The notes beneath the pieces were generated by a model. The model did not search any database and was not told where the DNA came from. It was given only the letters and a program-made list of their open reading frames with translations. Both the position numbers and the translations under genes were made by a program. This document shows positions 24,534-31,881 of a stretch of DNA of 32,941 bases, one piece after another (positions within the stretch are counted from its first letter, which is position 1; every line of letters starts with the position of its first letter). The DNA comes from Niveispirillum sp. Lineage in GTDB: Bacteria; Pseudomonadota; Alphaproteobacteria; Azospirillales; Azospirillaceae. The DNA is taken from positions 1 to 32,941 of the forward strand of contig NZ_JAGOGJ010000072.1 of NCBI RefSeq assembly GCF_017996735.1, read 5' to 3'.

Positions 24534-24577
24534 CTCCCAACCGTCATCCCCGCGAAAGCGGGGATGACGGTTGGGAG
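24534..24577. repeat. Perfect 20-bp palindrome with GAAA loop, probable bidirectional terminator
   Basis: The left arm (24534-24553) and right arm (24558-24577) are perfect complements around GAAA. The inner part, CATCCCCGC/GCGGGGATG, is the widespread proteobacterial intergenic palindrome. It lies between the convergent tetR and SDR genes, where it can end transcription from both sides, although no long T-run is present. Confidence 0.75.
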
Positions 24578-24613
24578 CGAGATAAACCCGCTTCCAACTC
24601 CATCAGACAGACC

Positions 24614-25507
24614 TTACCGCTCCACTGCCATGACCGGCTGGCTCCAGCCACTGGCCGCCAGTTCGCGCTCGGCCTGCGTGAAGCCATAGGCCGGCACGAT
24701 CTCGTCCGTCCGGTCCGTCACCTCGGCCAGCCGCGCCACGACCTGCGCGCCAACCTCCGGCCCGCTGCCGATATAGCAGCCCTGGGTCAGGGTGATGTTG
24801 GCCGCCGCGAAATTGCCGCCGCCGGCACACAGGATGGTACGCGTCGGCGCCTCATCGGACACCAGCGGCAGCAGGGCCGGGCTGACCAGCGAGGGGTGCA
24901 GCCGTTCCAGGCTGTCGCCCGACAGCACGCCGTCGGTCATCTGCGTGGCCGCCGTGGGGGCCAGACAATTGACGCGGATATTGTATTTCTCACCCTCGAT
25001 GGCCAGCGTCTGCATCAGACCGACCAGCGCCATCTTGGCGGCCCCATAATTGGCCTGCCCGAAATTGCCATAGAGGCCGGAGGAAGAGGTGGTCATGACG
25101 ATGCGGCCATGGCGCTGGGTCCGCATGATCTCCCACACCGCCTTGGTGCAGATCACGGCGCCCATCAGATGCACGTCCAGGACCAGGCGGAAATCATCCA
25201 ACCCCATCTTGGCAAAACTCTTGTCGCGCAGGATGCCGGCATTGTTGACCAGGATGTCGATACGGCCCCACTGCGCCATGGTTCGCGACACCAGGGACGC
25301 CACCGCCGCCTCGTCCGTCACCGACCCGGCAATGGCCAGCGCCTCACCCCCGGCGGCCGCGATCTCCGCCGCCACGCCATCGGCCGCACCCTGGCTCAAA
25401 TCGTTGACCACCACCTTGGCGCCCTGCCGCGCCAGGAACAGGGCATGCTGCCGGCCCAGGCCGCCACCCGCCCCCGTGACAATCGCGATCCGTCCCTTCA
25501 ACGCCAT
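24614..25507 (-). CDS. SDR oxidoreductase, (3R)-hydroxyacyl-CoA dehydrogenase-like
   Basis: 297 residues from the ATG at 25507, preceded by GGGAGGGAG. Seen: the NAD-binding motif TGAGGGLG (11-18), NNAG (88-91), the catalytic serine region (141-143), and Y154/K158 in YGAAK. The long form with LSQG and NVHxxG-like spacing resembles the dehydrogenase domain of peroxisomal multifunctional enzyme 2, so oxidation of a 3-hydroxyacyl-CoA is likely. The extra C-terminal part (about 230-297) has no recognised lipid-binding domain. It is under the operator at 25559-25582 and belongs with the ligase and thioesterase. A steroid or alcohol dehydrogenase is the alternative. Confidence 0.85.
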   Translation of the reverse strand: MALKGRIAIVTGAGGGLGRQHALFLARQGAKVVVNDLSQGAADGVAAEIAAAGGEALAIAGSVTDEAAVASLVSRTMAQWGRIDILVNNAGILRDKSFAKMGLDDFRLVLDVHLMGAVICTKAVWEIMRTQRHGRIVMTTSSSGLYGNFGQANYGAAKMALVGLMQTLAIEGEKYNIRVNCLAPTAATQMTDGVLSGDSLERLHPSLVSPALLPLVSDEAPTRTILCAGGGNFAAANITLTQGCYIGSGPEVGAQVVARLAEVTDRTDEIVPAYGFTQAERELAASGWSQPVMAVER

Positions 25508-25542
25508 GTCCAACACTCCCTCCCTTGGTTTTGTGCGGCGCA

Positions 25543-25582
25543 TATATAGCGCAACAAATACTCACTCACAAGATAGTGAGTG
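25543..25582 (-). promoter_or_regulatory. SDR promoter with overlapping operator-like dyad
   Basis: On the minus strand TTGTGA (25571-25566), exactly 17 bp, then TATATA (25548-25543). The dyad at 25559-25582 (arms ACTCAC and GTGAGT) covers the -35 box and matches the site before the receptor operon at 19 of 24 positions. This placement fits a repressor. It also lies about 90 bases before the thioesterase start. Confidence 0.65.
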
Positions 25583-25670
25583 TAAGCGAAGAGGAAGCTT
25601 GTTCTTTGCCGCACTGCAACGCAGTTTATGGACCCGAGGCAGCGAAGCCGCAACAGGATCAGAGGCAAGG

Positions 25671-26114
25671 ATGACGGCCGATTTCCGTTTTCGCCACCGT
25701 GTGCGCTATGGGGAATGTGATCCGCAGCAGGTGGTGTTCAACGCCCGCTATGGCGACTTCATCGATATCGGCATCACCGAGTATCTGCGCCTTCTGGTGG
25801 GCGGGACCCAGGGGCTGAACGCGCGGGGGCTGGATATGATGGTGGTCAAGCAGACCAAGGAATGGAAGGCGCCGGCGCGGTTCGACGATGTTCTGGAACA
25901 AACCATCCGGACGGGGCGGGTGGGCACCACATCCTTCAGCATCCTGACGGATTTTATCCGGCTGCCCGATGGCGCGCCCGTCATGGCGGCGGAAACCATC
26001 TATGTGATGACGCAGTTTGGCGCCGTGGAAAAAAGGGCAATCCCCGCCGATCTGGCGTCACTGCTGCAAACAGGCGTGCCCGGCAGACTGGTGGATCACG
26101 CCGGCCCGGTATGA
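25671..26114 (+). CDS. Hot-dog acyl-CoA thioesterase (4HBT type)
   Basis: 147 residues from the ATG at 25671, preceded by AGAGG. The open frame extends far upstream through the SDR gene, but only this start fits the fold. The active-site region VRYGECDPQQVVFNARYGDF has the catalytic aspartate of the 4-hydroxybenzoyl-CoA thioesterase family. It hydrolyses acyl-CoA to acid and CoA. Divergent from the SDR gene over a shared operator, so probably the same regulon; it may recover CoA when acyl-CoA builds up. Its last 19 bases overlap the small gene on the other strand. Confidence 0.88.
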   Translation: MTADFRFRHRVRYGECDPQQVVFNARYGDFIDIGITEYLRLLVGGTQGLNARGLDMMVVKQTKEWKAPARFDDVLEQTIRTGRVGTTSFSILTDFIRLPDGAPVMAAETIYVMTQFGAVEKRAIPADLASLLQTGVPGRLVDHAGPV

Positions 26115-26323
26115 GGGGTGCTGCTGCCCACCGGCGGCAGCCATTCCACATTGGAAACGTCCAGGTAATCCCGCATGTAAACCGCCAGCCGGTCGGCGAT
26201 ACGGCGCAGATTGGCCGCCTCGTCCGGCTTGCTTGCTTCCAGCCGCGCAGCCTCGACCTGCATTTCGTCAGCCTTCACCAGGATATCGCGGCGAAGATCA
26301 TTCAAATCCTGGATCGTCATCAT
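26096..26323 (-). CDS. Small hypothetical protein
   Basis: 75 residues from the ATG at 26323 (in-frame ATGs at 26332 and 26356 are alternatives). Not recognised. It is mostly helical and charged: TIQDLNDLRRDILVKADEM, then EAARLEASKPDEAANLRRIADRLAVYMRDYLD, with an apolar Pro-rich tail. Heptad-like spacing suggests a short coiled coil. No signal peptide or membrane segment. It converges on the thioesterase with a 19-bp overlap. Helical, ordered composition makes a real gene more likely than a shadow. Confidence 0.5.
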   Translation of the reverse strand: MMTIQDLNDLRRDILVKADEMQVEAARLEASKPDEAANLRRIADRLAVYMRDYLDVSNVEWLPPVGSSTPHTGPA

Positions 26324-26513
26324 GGCACCCATAACGCCACCCGCCCTGTCATTCATCATGGCACAAAAAGGCGTCCCGAGACGCCACAACTATGCAAGGT
26401 TGCCGTGAAATGATGAAGACAGGCTTAAGGCGCGGGCGGTTCCGCCATGTGGCTTCCCGTATGGGCACAGGGGAGCCATGCATGATCAAGGCGTTAGGCG
26501 AAACCGCCTATCC

Positions 26514-26726
26514 TTAAGAACCGGGCGCCGGCCCCGGCGGAAGCTCGATTTCCGCCCGCACCTTGGCCTCCAGTTGATCGATGCGCGCCTTCAGCGCGTC
26601 GATGCGGGCCAGCAGGCCGGGTAGGCCCAGCGCGCTGGCTGTTGACAAGGCGGCAACGCTTTCCGACAGGTCGGCGGCGATGGCGGCCAGATCGGGCGCG
26701 GACGCGTCGCCGGGGCCGCCGGTCAT
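26514..26726 (-). CDS. Small coiled-coil hypothetical protein coupled to trmH
   Basis: 70 residues. Its ATG overlaps the stop of the RNA methyltransferase gene (ATGA), which supports translation by coupling. Sequence: acidic Ala-rich start, then a leucine heptad helix (LLARIDALKARIDQLEAKVRAEIEL) and a Pro-Gly tail. Function unknown; probably dimeric. Between this gene and the next small gene (26324-26513) I see only a short hairpin (TAGGCG with CGCCTA, near 26495-26510), a weak terminator candidate. Confidence 0.6.
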   Translation of the reverse strand: MTGGPGDASAPDLAAIAADLSESVAALSTASALGLPGLLARIDALKARIDQLEAKVRAEIELPPGPAPGS

Positions 26727-27475
26727 TGCCCGCCCGCGTAATAGGTGAACAGCGCGATGGAGGCGGCGACGGTGGCGTTCAGGCTTTCGACATTGCCCGT
26801 GTTGCCAATGGTCAGACGCTGCGCCGGCACTTGCGGTGGCACGCCCTGCCCTTCCTCGCCTAAGATCAGTCGGGCATCTTCGGGCCAGGGGAAGGTGGCC
26901 AGATCATCCCCGCCGGCATCCAGCGCCAGCAACGGTCCCGCCGCCTGATCCAGCACCGCCCAGCGCCCACCGCGCACGATGTCGAGTGTGAAGACGGCGT
27001 TGCTGGCCGCCCGCAGGCATTTCGGGTGGAACGGGTGGGCCGCCTCTTCCAGCAGGATGACCTTGGAAGCGCCGAACGCCGCCGCACTGCGCAGCAACGC
27101 GCCCAGATTGGCGGGGTCCCCCAGGGCGCAGACCAGTTCCAGGCCCCTGGGGTGCGCGGACAGGTCGGCCTGACCGATGGTCGGCAGGGTGCCCACCAGG
27201 ATCGGGTAATCCGTGCCCGACACGTCCAGTTCCCGGAACAAGGGACCGGCCAGCACCACGGGCTGGATATGGTCGGGCAGCGGCCAGTCGGCGATCCATT
27301 CGGGATGGCGGATCAGGATGCGCGTGAAATGCTGCGGCCAGCGAGTCAGCGCCTCCGGCACGGTTTTCAGCCCCGCCAGCAGGAACTGCCCCTGCTTACG
27401 GATGCCACGGCTTTCCAGCAGCCCGGACCAGGACTTGAATTGCGGGTTCTGGGGGCTGTCGATGTGGTGGAACAT
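26723..27475 (-). CDS. TrmH-family (SpoU) RNA methyltransferase
   Basis: 250 residues from the ATG at 27475. An N-terminal substrate-binding part (NPQFKSWSGLLESRGIRKQGQFLLAG) is followed by the knotted SPOUT domain with its three motifs: LGDPANLGALLRSAAAFGA, ILGEEGQGVP and NVESLNATVAASIALF. Such enzymes methylate the 2'-OH of ribose in rRNA or tRNA using S-adenosylmethionine. The usual SLNVSVAA reads SLNATVAA here. The exact target cannot be assigned. It follows guaB on the same strand across 55 bp containing a GC palindrome. Confidence 0.88.
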   Translation of the reverse strand: MFHHIDSPQNPQFKSWSGLLESRGIRKQGQFLLAGLKTVPEALTRWPQHFTRILIRHPEWIADWPLPDHIQPVVLAGPLFRELDVSGTDYPILVGTLPTIGQADLSAHPRGLELVCALGDPANLGALLRSAAAFGASKVILLEEAAHPFHPKCLRAASNAVFTLDIVRGGRWAVLDQAAGPLLALDAGGDDLATFPWPEDARLILGEEGQGVPPQVPAQRLTIGNTGNVESLNATVAASIALFTYYAGGQ

Positions 27476-27488
27476 GGGACATCCGTTA

Positions 27489-27520
27489 CGCCCCTCGCCC
27501 ACCGTGGCGGGAGAGGGGCG
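27489..27520. repeat. GC-rich palindrome between guaB and trmH, related to the repeat at 29196-29369
   Basis: CGCCCCTCGCCC (27489-27500) pairs with GCGGGAGAGGGGCG (27507-27520), with small imperfections. The same words occur in the large palindrome upstream of guaB. Likely a REP-like element that also acts as a hairpin at the 3' end of the guaB message. Confidence 0.65.
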
Positions 27521-27530
27521 AAGTGGAACC

Positions 27531-29000
27531 TTACCCCTGACGGTAGTTAGGGGCTTCGTTGGTGATGGTGATGTCGTGGACGTGGCTTTCGCGCAGGCCC
27601 GCATTGGTGATGCGCACGAATTGCGGCTTGGTGCGCATTTCGGCGATGGTAGCGCAGCCCGTGTACCCCATGGAGGCGCGCAGGCCGCCGATGAGCTGAT
27701 GCACGACCGCACCGATCGGGCCCTTGTACGGCACGCGGCCTTCCACGCCCTCGGGCACCAGCTTCAGCGTGTTGGACACTTCGGCCTGGAAATAGCGGTC
27801 GGCGGAACCGCGCGCCATGGCACCGACGGAGCCCATGCCGCGATAGGCCTTGTAGGAACGGCCCTGGAACAGGATGACCTCACCCGGGCTTTCATCCGTG
27901 CCGGCGAACAAGCCGCCCATCATGGCACACGACGCGCCGGCAGCGATGGCCTTGGCCAGATCGCCGGAATATTTGATGCCGCCATCGGCGATGACAGGGA
28001 TGCCATGCTTGTTGCAGGCTTCCACCACATCCAGAACGGCCGTCAACTGCGGCACGCCCACACCGGCCACGATGCGGGTGGTGCAGATGGAGCCGGGGCC
28101 GATACCGACCTTGATGGCGTCCGCACCGGCATCAATCAGGGCCAGGGCGGCGTCGGCGGTGGCGACATTGCCGGCGATGATCTGGGTATAGTTCTTCAGG
28201 TCGCGGGCGGCGCGCACCTGATCGGCCACCTTCTTGGAATGGCCATGGGCCGTATCGATGACCAGCACGTCGACGCCGGCATCGAACAGGGCGGCGGCGC
28301 GCTCCAGACCATCGGGACCCGTGCCGGTGGCGGCGGCGGCGCGCAGGCGGCCGGCGGCATCCTTGGCGGCATGGGGATGGTTCTGCGCCTTTTCGATATC
28401 CTTCACGGTGATCATGCCGATGCAGCGATAGGCATCGTCAACCACCAGCAGCTTTTCGATCCGGTTCTGGTGCAGCAGGCGCTTGGCCTCTTCCTTCGAC
28501 ACGCCCGGCTTGACCGTGACCAGCCCTTCCTTGGTCATCAGCTCAGAGACCGGCTGGTTCGGGTTGCTGGCAAAACGCACGTCGCGATGGGTCAGGATGC
28601 CGACCAGCTTGCCGTTCTCATCCAACACGGGGAAGCCGGAGAAACGGTAGCGGCGCTGCAACTCCTGGGCGTCGGCCAGGGTATTGTCGGGGCGCAGGGT
28701 GTAGGGGTTCACCACCATGCCCGATTCGAAGCGCTTGACGGCGCGCACTTCATCGGCCTGACGGCTGATATCCATGTTGCGGTGGATGACACCGATGCCG
28801 CCCGACTGCGCCATGGCGATGGCCAGGGCCGATTCCGTGACGGTGTCCATGGCGGCCGACAGCAGCGGAATGCCCAACTGGATCGACTTGGTCAGCCAGG
28901 TCTTGGTATCGACCTCAGCCGGCATCACCTCCGATGCGGCGGGGACCAGCAGCACATCGTCAAAGGTCAGGGCTTCGCGGAAACGGTCACTGCTGGACAT
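27531..29000 (-). CDS. guaB: Inosine-5'-monophosphate dehydrogenase
   Basis: 489 residues from the ATG at 29000, a normal length. N-terminal catalytic barrel segment FDDVLLVPAASEV and MDTVTESALAIAMAQSGGIGVIH; two CBS domains at about 95-205 (SGFPVLDENGKLVGILTHRD; KLLVVDDAYRCIGMITVKD); then the active-site loop GPGSICTTR with Cys306 and the flap region FQGRSYKAYRGMGS. It converts IMP to XMP with NAD+, the committed step of GMP synthesis. CBS domains usually mediate allosteric control by purine nucleotides. A promoter candidate lies about 120 bp upstream. Confidence 0.97.
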   Translation of the reverse strand: MSSSDRFREALTFDDVLLVPAASEVMPAEVDTKTWLTKSIQLGIPLLSAAMDTVTESALAIAMAQSGGIGVIHRNMDISRQADEVRAVKRFESGMVVNPYTLRPDNTLADAQELQRRYRFSGFPVLDENGKLVGILTHRDVRFASNPNQPVSELMTKEGLVTVKPGVSKEEAKRLLHQNRIEKLLVVDDAYRCIGMITVKDIEKAQNHPHAAKDAAGRLRAAAATGTGPDGLERAAALFDAGVDVLVIDTAHGHSKKVADQVRAARDLKNYTQIIAGNVATADAALALIDAGADAIKVGIGPGSICTTRIVAGVGVPQLTAVLDVVEACNKHGIPVIADGGIKYSGDLAKAIAAGASCAMMGGLFAGTDESPGEVILFQGRSYKAYRGMGSVGAMARGSADRYFQAEVSNTLKLVPEGVEGRVPYKGPIGAVVHQLIGGLRASMGYTGCATIAEMRTKPQFVRITNAGLRESHVHDITITNEAPNYRQG

Positions 29001-29115
29001 GAACCTGGCTCTCCCATGCGCGGGCCGGCGGGGCCGCAAGATACGGGTTATGGGACATCGACCCCGCCCGCACCCGATGGCGCAAGCTGGTTCCATGTCC
29101 CAGATCAAAAGGTTC

Positions 29116-29148
29116 GCCGCACTATACACATGCGGTGCGGCTTGGGAA
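29116..29148 (-). promoter_or_regulatory. Candidate guaB promoter within a 7-bp dyad
   Basis: On the minus strand TTCCCA (29148-29143), 16 bp, then TATAGT (29126-29121). The arms GCCGCAC (29116-29122) and GTGCGGC (29135-29141) flank the -10 region. A leader of about 114 bases is predicted. No known purine riboswitch is seen in it. Confidence 0.45.
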
Positions 29149-29195
29149 GCTACCAGGGATGGGGGGCCTGGGTTGCCATTTGGGCAAGTCGGTCT

Positions 29196-29369
29196 GGTTG
29201 CCGGCAGCCCTCACCCTCCCAAACGCTGCCGCGTTCGGGCCCCTCCCTCTCCCGCAAAGCGGGCGAGGGGCGAAGTTTCACTGAACGCCACAGTTCCGCC
29301 CCTCGCCCACGAACGTGGGAGAGGGAGGGGCCCAAGCCCGCCAGGGCTTGGGAGGGTGAGGGCAACCGG
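29196..29369. repeat. Large inverted pair of REP-like units (BIME-like)
   Basis: The gap between guaB and the CAP/RTX gene (29001-29370) holds no gene. Two inverted halves of about 75-80 nt share, in mirror order, GGTTGCC, CCCTCACCCTCCCAA, GGGCCCCTCCCTCTCCC and GGGCGAGGGGCG, around a centre of about 25 nt (29273-29297). Such words are common intergenic repeats in proteobacteria. The element could fold the 3' end of the upstream message. Confidence 0.8.
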
Positions 29370-29370
29370 A

Positions 29371-30681
29371 TCACGTCAGCAGAAGATAGCCGTCATTCTC
29401 CTGCGCCACGCCCAGCGCCGACAGGGCCAGACCGGCGAAAGTGACGGCAATGTCGATGCTGCCATTACCGTCCAGATCGGCATGCAGGGTAACGCCCCTG
29501 TATCCGGCCGTGCCGTCATCCGCCGCCCAGGTGAAGCGGCTGGTGCCGGGGCGCCAGCCCCAGACGCTCACCTGCTCCCCCTTTTCGAAATCGACGATGG
29601 TAGTCCAGGCCACCTGCCCCCCGCGCCCGTCGGCGAAGAAGATATCCAGGCCCGCCCCGCCGATCAGGAAGTTGGACCCGGTGCCGCCATCCAGCACATC
29701 ATCGCCGGCCCCGCCATTGGCGGCGTCATTGCCGGCGCCCAGATTGATGAAATCATCCTGGTCGCTGCCGGCCACATTGTCGGCCCCGGCCGTCCCCAGC
29801 ATCTGCCAGTCCAGATGCACCACCGGTCCGCTATAGGCCGTGGGCGTGACCAGGACAAAGCTGTTGGTGCCGCTGTGCCAGGCCAGGAAGGTGACGGGCG
29901 CGAACGACGCGGCCCTGGCATCCACGCCGACATTCAGGCCGCTCATGGTCACGGTCTGATAATAGGCACCGTTCAGGCCGGCACCGCTGAAACCCAGGGT
30001 CCAGGTGCCGTTGGTCATGGCGATGGCATAGCCGCCGGCGGCACTGGTCTGCCCCACCACGGACCCGTTGACGGTGATCGACACCCCGCCCACGCCTTCG
30101 CCCGGATTGTAATAGCCGTCGCCGTTCAGGTCGTTGAACACCACACCGGTGGCATAGCGGGCCTGTCCGGTGGCCGCGAAATTCTGGGTGATCATGGAGG
30201 CGTTATAGCCGCTGAACTCCCCCAATTGCTGGCTGATGCCGATCTCCCGATAGGCATCGCCCAGGATGTTGACGCGGTGGCCGGGGCTGAGGAACAGGCC
30301 GCGATGCTGCTGTTCGATATAGGCGGTCAACTGCGCCTGCCGGATGGGCCCCGTGCTCCCCCTCCAGGAGACATTCTCCCCCCAGGTATAGGCACCGGTG
30401 AACCGATATCCCGCCGCCGCCATCCGGTCGCCGGGGCTGGAGCCATTGACCCCGGTATGGCTGAACGTATCGGTGGCCAGCATCCAGTCGCTGTGCCCCT
30501 CCGCCGCTGCGGCCAGCAGGTTGTTGGGCGCGAGTGGCTGCTTGGCCTTGGCCGAGATGGTGCCGGGGTTCAACCCCTGGTTCAGGTCGATGCCAAAGGC
30601 GGCGGCCGCCGCCACCGGATCGGCCCGCGCCCGGTTGATCAGGGTCAGCATGTACAGTTCGTACGCATCGAATTCGGCCAT
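29371..30681 (-). CDS. CAP (SCP-like) domain protein with RTX repeats
   Basis: 436 residues; GGAGGGAA precedes the ATG. No Sec signal. Residues 8-170 form a CAP/SCP domain (LYMLTLINRARADP, GHSDWMLATDTFSHTG, WGENVSWRG, HRGLFLSPGHRVNILG). Residues 175-265 look like an SdrD-B/carboxypeptidase-regulatory beta domain with a calcium-loop-like DLNGDGYYNPGEG. Residues 300-345 carry RTX repeats (GAGNDAANGGAGDDVLDGG), and the end is a type I secretion-like tail with DLDGNGSIDI. CAP-RTX proteins are presumed exported by type I secretion; the substrate and role are unknown. No transporter genes are in the window. Copy 2 of the four-hairpin element lies in its upstream region. Confidence 0.85.
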   Translation of the reverse strand: MAEFDAYELYMLTLINRARADPVAAAAAFGIDLNQGLNPGTISAKAKQPLAPNNLLAAAAEGHSDWMLATDTFSHTGVNGSSPGDRMAAAGYRFTGAYTWGENVSWRGSTGPIRQAQLTAYIEQQHRGLFLSPGHRVNILGDAYREIGISQQLGEFSGYNASMITQNFAATGQARYATGVVFNDLNGDGYYNPGEGVGGVSITVNGSVVGQTSAAGGYAIAMTNGTWTLGFSGAGLNGAYYQTVTMSGLNVGVDARAASFAPVTFLAWHSGTNSFVLVTPTAYSGPVVHLDWQMLGTAGADNVAGSDQDDFINLGAGNDAANGGAGDDVLDGGTGSNFLIGGAGLDIFFADGRGGQVAWTTIVDFEKGEQVSVWGWRPGTSRFTWAADDGTAGYRGVTLHADLDGNGSIDIAVTFAGLALSALGVAQENDGYLLLT

Positions 30682-30713
30682 GGCATTCCCTCCTCGCCCA
30701 TACTTATGCGCGT

Positions 30714-30817
30714 GTCAGTAAATCCAGACTTGTCAGGATTTGCTGACCTCGGCGGCATGGGCCGCCGCCGCGCCAGTCGGCGCGGATACGAAGGTCAATG
30801 CTCATTGACCTTCGTAT
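30714..30817. repeat. Four-hairpin intergenic element, copy 2 (inverted)
   Basis: Reverse orientation relative to copy 1. The core at 30749-30789 is identical to copy 1 over 41 nt. Hairpin 1 equivalent: perfect 14-bp arms ATACGAAGGTCAAT (30786-30799) and complement (30804-30817), loop GCTC. Hairpin 4 equivalent: 12-bp arms GTCAGTAAATCC (30714-30725) and 30736-30747, one mismatch, 10-nt loop. It begins 32 bases before the CAP/RTX start codon. The 310-bp gap 30682-30991 otherwise holds only a weak promoter candidate. Confidence 0.85.
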
Positions 30818-30867
30818 TATTGGACGGGATGGTTATTCCGCGACACAACGGCTCTTTCGGATGAGCC

Positions 30868-30897
30868 TTGTGACAAAGCCTTGGCACGAAGGTATAT
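30868..30897 (+). promoter_or_regulatory. Weak promoter candidate for the EamA gene
   Basis: TTGTGA (30868-30873), 18 bp, GTATAT (30892-30897). Pattern match only; the predicted leader is about 90 bases. Confidence 0.3.
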
Positions 30898-30991
30898 CCC
30901 CGGCGTGCATTGCAGGGTGGCAGGCTGCGCGTTCGCGCCCCCGGGGCCGGAAACGATAGTTTTGACGGCCAATCTGTTGAGGAAAGCGGCG

Positions 30992-31867
30992 ATGAGACCG
31001 GTCCATATGCTGGGCGCGCTGTTCGTGATGGCGCTGTGGGGGACAAATTTCGCCGTCTCGCGCTATGCGCTGCGCGAATTCTCACCCATGCTGATGATGG
31101 CCATCCGGTTCGCGATCGTGGCGGCCGTCCTGCTGCCCTTCGTGAAGTTCCCGCGCGATCAGTTCCGCCAGGTCCTGGCCTATTCCTTCGTGCTGGGGGG
31201 CGTGCATTTCCCCTTGATGCTGCATGGCATGGTGGGGGCGGAGGCGTCGACGGCCAGCATCGTGATCCAGCTTCAGGTACCGTTTGCCAGCCTGCTGGCC
31301 GCGTATTTCTTCAAGGACAGGCTGGGCTGGCGGCGCGGGGTCGGCATGGGCATCGCCTTTATCGGGGTGGCCGTCATCGCGTTGCGCGGCGGCGGGGGCA
31401 ACAGCGACCCTTACCATCTGGCCCTGATTGTTGCGGCAGCGGCGGCCTTCAGCTTCTCCAACATCCAGGTGAAATGGATGGGGACGGTCGATCCCTATCA
31501 GTTGAACGCCTATATGGCCCTGTTCGCCGTGCCGCAACTGCTGGTCTATTCCCTGCTCCTGGAAAGCGGGCAGATGCAACAGATCGCCAATGCAAGCTGG
31601 GGGGCCTGGACCGGCATCGCCTATATGGTCATCGCATCGACCATCATCGCCTATGCCATCTGGCAGCCCATGGTGCGCAAATATGATGTGAACCAGACGG
31701 TACCCTTCCTGATGCTGGTGCCCGTGTTCGGCGTAGCGTCGGGCGTGCTGTGGCTGGGCGAGGCGATGAGCTGGGCCCTGATCGTCGGTGGCCTGCTGGT
31801 GATCGCGGGCGTCGGCATCATCCTGATCCGCCGCCCCAAGATCGTGGTGGCGCGCAATACGGTGTGA
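30992..31867 (+). CDS. EamA/DMT-family transporter
   Basis: 291 residues from the ATG at 30992, chosen for GAGGAAA upstream and because the first helix (GALFVMALWGTNFAVSRYAL) starts there. About ten membrane segments form two EamA repeats; the end of the first repeat carries FASLLAAYFFKDRLGWRRGVGMGIAFIGV, typical of drug/metabolite exporters such as YedA/RhaT-like proteins. The substrate is unknown; amino acids or small metabolites are usual. Fourteen bases separate it from the amidase gene, so the two may be co-transcribed. Confidence 0.9.
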   Translation: MRPVHMLGALFVMALWGTNFAVSRYALREFSPMLMMAIRFAIVAAVLLPFVKFPRDQFRQVLAYSFVLGGVHFPLMLHGMVGAEASTASIVIQLQVPFASLLAAYFFKDRLGWRRGVGMGIAFIGVAVIALRGGGGNSDPYHLALIVAAAAAFSFSNIQVKWMGTVDPYQLNAYMALFAVPQLLVYSLLLESGQMQQIANASWGAWTGIAYMVIASTIIAYAIWQPMVRKYDVNQTVPFLMLVPVFGVASGVLWLGEAMSWALIVGGLLVIAGVGIILIRRPKIVVARNTV

Positions 31868-31881
31868 TGTAGGGTACCGGA

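Noticed and set aside
29196..29369. CRISPR array
   Set aside because: Units are inverted, only two, without regular spacers or cas genes.
27213..29444. Open frame of 743 codons on the plus strand across guaB
   Set aside because: It lies antisense to guaB, whose CBS and active-site motifs are unmistakable. Composition is biased as expected for a high-GC shadow frame.
28774..30864. Open frame of 696 codons on the plus strand over the CAP/RTX gene
   Set aside because: Low-complexity, Gly/His/Ala-rich shadow of the RTX gene and guaB start; no ribosome-binding site or domain.
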